Shown here in pieces: positions 57,128-61,423 of a stretch of DNA of 61,423 nucleotides. Within the stretch, counting starts at the first letter, position 1. The number at the start of each line of letters is the position of its first letter. Below the pieces are notes generated by a model, which worked only from the letters and a program-made list of their open reading frames with translations, was not told the DNA's origin and did not search any database. The stretch covers positions 1-61,423 of the forward strand of contig SXLB01000026.1 in the NCBI GenBank assembly GCA_005777825.1, in the 5' to 3' direction. The translations under genes and the position numbers were made by a program. Source of the DNA: Methylotenera sp. GTDB taxonomy: Bacteria; Pseudomonadota; Gammaproteobacteria; Burkholderiales; Methylophilaceae.

Positions 57128-60100
57128 CTAGGCAGCCTCATAAGCCGACATCATCTGCACCGCCGCGTCCATATCGACCTCGACAATACGCGATACACCG
57201 GATTCTTGCATGGTAACACCGATCAATTGCTGGGCCATTTCCATGGTTATTTTATTATGACTGACGTATAAAAACTGAGTTTTTTCCGACATTTTTTTCA
57301 CCATCGCACAAAAGCGCTCAGTGTTGCTGTCATCTAATGGTGCATCAACTTCATCCATTAAGCAAAATGGTGCCGGGTTGAGTCTAAATAAGGCAAACAC
57401 CAAAGCCAATGCCGTTAGGGCTTTTTCGCCACCGGAAAGGAGGTGTATGGTACTGTTTTTCTTACCCGGCGGCTGAGCAAAAACCTGCAAGCCGGTGTCC
57501 AATATCTCATCGCCCAACAATGCTAAGCCAGCTTGCCCACCGCCAAATAGGGTGACAAACAGTTCATTGAAATGTTGATTGGCCGAATCAAAGGTATCTT
57601 GCAATCGACTGCGGGTATCTTTATCTATTTTACCTATGGCATCTTCCAGGGTGTCAATCGCCTCTTTTAAATCAGCCGATTGACTGGCTAGGTATAAGCG
57701 ACGTGTTTGTTCCGACTCCAACTCCTGCATGGCAGCCAAATTAACGGCACCCAATGCCTCTATCTCGGCTTGGGTTTGCGCACAGCTTCTCTCCAAGTCA
57801 ACGACTTTCATCGTTGCTTTGCCAGTCTGGGTCGCATCCAATCGTTCATTCAACCGTTGCTCTGGCACACCAGATGAATGGAGCTCAGCTTGGCATTGTT
57901 CGAAGCTTAATCGCGCCTCCTGTTCATTTAAACGACCGACTTCTAATTTGTCGCGCAATGGGTGCAAGGCTTGCTCATTATGCATACGCTCTCGTTCGTG
58001 TTGCTGAAGCTGAGATTCGCTTGCATTCATGGCATTCCTAGCTTCAAGTAGCCCATGCTCTTGGTTTTGTTTTTTTTCTAAGGCCTCTTGTAAGCTTAGC
58101 TTGAAGCCATTTACTTCAATCTCTGCAAGTGTCGCTAACAGGCTCTCTTGGTTAGATTGGATGGTGCTATTTTCATCTAAAATTACATTCAGATTGTTCT
58201 CTAACGCTATAATTTCATTCGAAATAATTCGTAAGCTAAAATTTAATTCTTGGTGCGCTTTTTCCAGCAAATGCATGCCATCGCGCGCTTGATTAAAAAT
58301 TAATTCCGTTTTTTGCTTTAGCGATTCAGCCTCGTTTTTGGCCCGCTGCCTCAAGGCCAAATCAAATGATTCGGTTTGCAACGACCGTTCTTTAGAGGCC
58401 ATTTCCTTAGACAATAACGACATTTTATCTTCTAGCTTGACGCGTTCCGCTTCCAAATCATTTTGTTTTTGCTGCCTAGCCAGCAGCGCTTGCTGCTGCT
58501 GTTGAATGACTAAATTCAATTGATGCGCTTTTGCAATGGCCTGCTTTAACTCCTGAGCCTGCGAGCGTTGCAAACCTTTTAGCGATTGCAATTCTAGCTC
58601 GAGTTGGCCCAACCCCTTCTCAGCTTCAGTTAAAGCGACTTGCGCAACAGGACGCTTTTGTTGCAGGCTTTGCATTCGAGCTTGGCGTTCTAGCACACCA
58701 TGTAAGACAGATTGCTTGGCAAAATAGCTAATGCTGAATTGGCTGTAAATATCCCCTTGCTTATTAACCAAATACTCACCATTACCTAAGGATGAAGTTG
58801 CCTGCAACGGATCAACACCATCGTCTAACAAATAAAAGCCACTCAACCACTCTTGTAAAGCGGCATCTTGTTTGGGCATGCTATTGTTAACGATGGAATA
58901 AAGGGTGGTCCGATTTTTTGCCTGAACGCTCTTGTTAGAAATCGCCCCATCTATGGCTAAGATTAACGATGCCGGCGGGCGATCAATCGTTTGTAATTTA
59001 GGCACTAAAATAGAATTTAACCTAAGTCCAAGCACTGCCTCTAGGGCTGTTTCCCAACCGTTTTTGACGCTTATTGTTTGCCATGTTCGCGGCTTATCTT
59101 GCAAGTCGAACTCTTTTAACCAGCGATTTAAGCCCTCCTCATCGTTCGCATTTTTTATAGATTGCTGAATTTTTTCTAACGATTTAAGCTCAGCATCTAA
59201 GCTGCTTAAGTCGCGCTGTGCGGATAATTGCGATTCATTAAGGATTTTTACTTGGTCGATTAATTGATTTTCTTTAGTCAAACTGGCAGCAACACACTCT
59301 TCCAAGCTGGCGATGTTGGCATGCATTTCTGCCAAAGCAGTTTGCTGTGCTTGCAATAAACTGCCGTCGCTCAATTCAATGCCGGCTATAGCCAACTGCA
59401 CTTTCTCCATCTGCAACTGAAGCTCAGATGCTTGACGCCTTGCGTAGGCTAGGTGATTTTGCTCCGACTGCAGACGCTGATTTAACTCAATCAAATTACT
59501 ATTAGCCGCATCCAATTGATTTTGTGCAGCTTGAAATTGCTCAAATAAAACCGGCACAGCTTCGGCTGCTCGCTGATTGGCCTTTTCTGACAAAGCAACA
59601 CGACTCTGCTCATTGAGCAATTTAGCTTTAGCACTGGCCAAGTCGCTCTGAAACTGATTGGCCAGGCCATTATTTTTATCTAACTGAGTGCTCAGTTGAT
59701 TAAGCTGAGCCTGCGTTCGCTCTTTTGCATCCTTGCTGTTTTTTAGCAGATTCTCAACGTTAGCAAGCTCTGCATTGGCTTGGTAATAAGCAGCCTGAGC
59801 CTGATTCACAACGTCGGCTAAACGAAAATTTTCCTGCCTAACTTGCTCTAAATCCCGCTCTTTATTCCGTAAGCCAGCTATTTGCGCTTCGAGCTCTTGG
59901 GCCAGTTGCTGAACCTGTCGTTGCGCTTTTTCCCATAGCAGGCTGGCATCGCGTTTCTTTAACGCCCAAACAAGGGCCGAACTTAATTTCAGTGCTTCAT
60001 GTAAATTTTTATGTTTTTCCGCTAGCACGGCTTGAGATTGCAGGCGCGCAATCTGCTTATCTAACTCCTGTAGAATGTCTTCGACCCGAATCAAATTCTC

Positions 60101-60664
60101 ACGCGTGTCACGCAAGCGAAGTTCGGTTTCTCTTCGCCTTTCCTTGTATTTGCTGATGCCCGCCGCCTCCTCAAGAAAGATGCGTAATTCTTCGGGCTTG
60201 GCCTCCACAATACGGTTGATGGTGTTTTGACCAATAATAGCGTAAGCGCGACCGCCTAGCCCGGTACCCAAAAACAAGTCGGCCACATCGCGACGCCGTA
60301 CCAAGGCATTGTTGATGTAATAAGCCGAACCCTTGTCACGTTCAATGACCCGTTTAACGGAAATTTCAGCGTACTGGCTCCACTCGCCTGCAGCACCTCC
60401 TAGGCTGTTATCAAAAATCAATTCCACGCTGGCGCGCGATATAGGCTTACGCGTAGCGGAACCATTGAAAATAACGGCATCCATGCTGTCGCCACGCATC
60501 TCCTTGGCGGACGATTCGCCCAACACCCAACGTACCGATTCCATTACATTGGATTTTCCGCAACCGTTTGGACCAACTATGCCCATACGCTGGCCGTGTA
60601 TGTGCAAGCTGGTAGGATCGACAAATGACTTAAAGCCGGCAAGTTTTAATTGAGTTAAACGCAA
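57128..60664 (-). CDS. smc: chromosome segregation protein SMC
   Basis: 1178 residues from a TTG start. Walker A GPNGCGKSNV at residue ~31, two long coiled coils (about residues 165-500 and 680-1010) around a hinge near residues 510-650 (KNGWETALEAVLGLRLNSI), signature LSGGEKALTALAL and Walker B FCLMDEVDAPLDD. It is of the SMC type found in proteobacteria without MukB; ScpA and ScpB are not in the window. No Shine-Dalgarno before the TTG. Divergent from queF. Confidence 0.97.
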   Translation of the reverse strand: MRLTQLKLAGFKSFVDPTSLHIHGQRMGIVGPNGCGKSNVMESVRWVLGESSAKEMRGDSMDAVIFNGSATRKPISRASVELIFDNSLGGAAGEWSQYAEISVKRVIERDKGSAYYINNALVRRRDVADLFLGTGLGGRAYAIIGQNTINRIVEAKPEELRIFLEEAAGISKYKERRRETELRLRDTRENLIRVEDILQELDKQIARLQSQAVLAEKHKNLHEALKLSSALVWALKKRDASLLWEKAQRQVQQLAQELEAQIAGLRNKERDLEQVRQENFRLADVVNQAQAAYYQANAELANVENLLKNSKDAKERTQAQLNQLSTQLDKNNGLANQFQSDLASAKAKLLNEQSRVALSEKANQRAAEAVPVLFEQFQAAQNQLDAANSNLIELNQRLQSEQNHLAYARRQASELQLQMEKVQLAIAGIELSDGSLLQAQQTALAEMHANIASLEECVAASLTKENQLIDQVKILNESQLSAQRDLSSLDAELKSLEKIQQSIKNANDEEGLNRWLKEFDLQDKPRTWQTISVKNGWETALEAVLGLRLNSILVPKLQTIDRPPASLILAIDGAISNKSVQAKNRTTLYSIVNNSMPKQDAALQEWLSGFYLLDDGVDPLQATSSLGNGEYLVNKQGDIYSQFSISYFAKQSVLHGVLERQARMQSLQQKRPVAQVALTEAEKGLGQLELELQSLKGLQRSQAQELKQAIAKAHQLNLVIQQQQQALLARQQKQNDLEAERVKLEDKMSLLSKEMASKERSLQTESFDLALRQRAKNEAESLKQKTELIFNQARDGMHLLEKAHQELNFSLRIISNEIIALENNLNVILDENSTIQSNQESLLATLAEIEVNGFKLSLQEALEKKQNQEHGLLEARNAMNASESQLQQHERERMHNEQALHPLRDKLEVGRLNEQEARLSFEQCQAELHSSGVPEQRLNERLDATQTGKATMKVVDLERSCAQTQAEIEALGAVNLAAMQELESEQTRRLYLASQSADLKEAIDTLEDAIGKIDKDTRSRLQDTFDSANQHFNELFVTLFGGGQAGLALLGDEILDTGLQVFAQPPGKKNSTIHLLSGGEKALTALALVFALFRLNPAPFCLMDEVDAPLDDSNTERFCAMVKKMSEKTQFLYVSHNKITMEMAQQLIGVTMQESGVSRIVEVDMDAAVQMMSAYEAA

Positions 60665-60735
60665 ATTAATGGGCTTTTATATTATTCATTAGGTGGGAAA
60701 TGGACTTATTTAAACTATTAAATTTAGGCTAATTT

Positions 60736-60764
60736 TTTATAGTAATTTAGTTAGATAGTATAAT
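60736..60764 (+). promoter_or_regulatory. candidate queF promoter
   Basis: TTTATA (60736-60741), 17 nt, then a perfect TATAAT (60759-60764). The leader would be about 20 nt. No preQ1 riboswitch fits in so short a leader. Confidence 0.6.
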
Positions 60765-60789
60765 AACTTTTTTTTAGCAAAAACACCTT

Positions 60790-61236
60790 ATGAGCTCACA
60801 ATCAATAGGCGCAAAACCCACCGTTTTGGCCTCTAAAAACTTAGAAACTTTCGAAAGTCCGAACACAAAACGCGATTTCCATATACACATGGAAATCCCA
60901 GAGTTCACTTGCCTGTGCCCCAAAACCGGCCAGCCTGATTTTGCCGTTATTTATTTGGACTACATCCCAGATAAAACCTGCGTTGAACTCAAAAGTTTGA
61001 AGTTATACATGTGGTCATTTAGAGACGAAGGTTGCTTTCATGAGGCCGTCACCAATCGCATCCTAGACGATCTAGTCATGGCCACTCAGCCAAAATTCAT
61101 GCGTGTTACCGCAAAATTCTATGTGCGCGGTGGCATTTTCACCAATGTGGTGGCAGAACACCGCCAAGCAGGATGGCAGCCTCCTGCACGGGTAGAACTA
61201 ACGCACTTCGATGGGCAGCAAAACACGCGCGGTTGA
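60790..61236 (+). CDS. queF: NADPH-dependent 7-cyano-7-deazaguanine reductase
   Basis: Reduces preQ0 to preQ1 in queuosine synthesis. 148 residues, the short (unimodular) QueF type. Catalytic Cys43 lies in [14 protein letters not shown] with the conserved Asp50, and the NADPH motif is in [16 protein letters not shown] with Glu66. It is preceded by a short leader and a good promoter. No other queuosine genes are in the window. Confidence 0.97.
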   Translation: MSSQSIGAKPTVLASKNLETFESPNTKRDFHIHMEIPEFTCLCPKTGQPDFAVIYLDYIPDKTCVELKSLKLYMWSFRDEGCFHEAVTNRILDDLVMATQPKFMRVTAKFYVRGGIFTNVVAEHRQAGWQPPARVELTHFDGQQNTRG

Positions 61237-61316
61237 TCTTGGCTAACCGGCCACATTAGGCTTAGCAATAAAACCATGCATGCGATCAAAATTTCGCTGC
61301 AATCTAATGAAAAACA

Positions 61317-61345
61317 TTGACAATCCGTCGGCCCGTCATTATTAT
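61317..61345 (+). promoter_or_regulatory. strong sigma-70 promoter before the terminal tRNA
   Basis: Perfect TTGACA (61317-61322), exactly 17 nt, then TATTAT (61340-61345) followed by GGCGCC. Typical of stringently controlled stable RNA. About 50 nt separate it from the tRNA. Confidence 0.85.
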
Positions 61346-61396
61346 GGCGCCTCGCTGATAGCTGATGTAAAACAACAGCGACATAATGTAGGTACA

Positions 61397-61423
61397 GGGG
61401 GTATAGCTCAGCTGGGAGAGCGC
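61397..61423 (+). tRNA. 5' part of a tRNA, probably tRNA-Ala, cut by the window end
   Basis: GGGGGTATAGCTCAGCTGGG and the following AGAGCGC give the acceptor 5' strand and a complete D arm. This 5' half matches tRNA-Ala of proteobacteria; the anticodon is outside the window, so the identity is provisional. Confidence 0.75.

Noticed and set aside
60665-60789. preQ1 riboswitch upstream of queF
   Set aside because: The leader after the predicted start is only about 20 nt and shows no C-rich loop and A-rich tail typical of preQ1-I.

Overview
The window looks like a stretch of core chromosome from a Gram-negative betaproteobacterium of moderate GC content (mid-40s percent, judged by eye). It carries an outer membrane and lipid A block, PriB inside the rpsF-rpsR-rplI operon, smc-zipA-ligA, yceD-rpmF-plsX-fabHDG-acpP-fabF-pabC-mltG-tmk-holB-pilZ-tatD, and hpnCDE squalene genes. 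Gene order and protein character resemble the Methylophilaceae/Nitrosomonadales. That placement is inference from family knowledge, because no database search was possible. I see no prophage, insertion sequence, CRISPR array, plasmid function or toxin-antitoxin pair.

Layout. Positions 1-3.5 kb hold the tail of an ABC exporter, msrB, tRNA-Asn, a class I aminotransferase and a secreted trypsin-like/TPR protein. Positions 3.6-10.2 kb hold uvrB, the rpsF-priB-rpsR-rplI operon, dnaB and radA. Positions 10.2-13.3 kb hold hpnCDE on the minus strand. Positions 13.4-16 kb hold a methylthioinosine/purine nucleoside phosphorylase, def, tRNA-Ser, a small lipoprotein that seems to use an ATT start codon, and a cupin. 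Positions 16-19.5 kb hold glnD and map (minus). Positions 19.8-34.4 kb are a long plus-strand run: rpsB-tsf-pyrH-frr-uppS-cdsA-dxr-rseP-bamA-skp-lpxD-fabZ-lpxA-lpxB-rnhB, linking translation, isoprenoid/undecaprenyl supply, phospholipid activation, outer-membrane protein assembly and lipid A synthesis. Positions 34.4-39.1 kb (minus) hold an RsmI-like methylase, a Maf pyrophosphatase and a two-subunit biotin carboxylase/carboxyltransferase. Positions 39.2-50.5 kb are the fatty-acid and lipid cluster followed by pabC-mltG-tmk-holB-pilZ-tatD. Positions 50.6-60.7 kb hold a small exported protein and then, on the minus strand, smc-zipA-ligA-TPR-msrP-msrQ. The end holds queF and the 5' part of a tRNA, probably tRNA-Ala.

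The protein content is conventional. The less ordinary signals are mostly regulatory: (i) a 23-codon upstream ORF that runs through the left arm of a terminator-like hairpin just before fabF; (ii) the rpsB leader, which has competing long-range pairings next to the ribosome binding site; (iii) an exported lipoprotein with no ATG/GTG/TTG start in frame but a good Shine-Dalgarno placed before ATT; (iv) GC-rich discriminators at several translation-related promoters; (v) several near-perfect palindromes in intergenic spaces. Start codons were revised where a Shine-Dalgarno, a terminator or family length argued against the longest reading frame. Many genes appear to start at GTG or TTG (uvrB, priB, skp, pycA, pilZ, uppS, smc, aspC).
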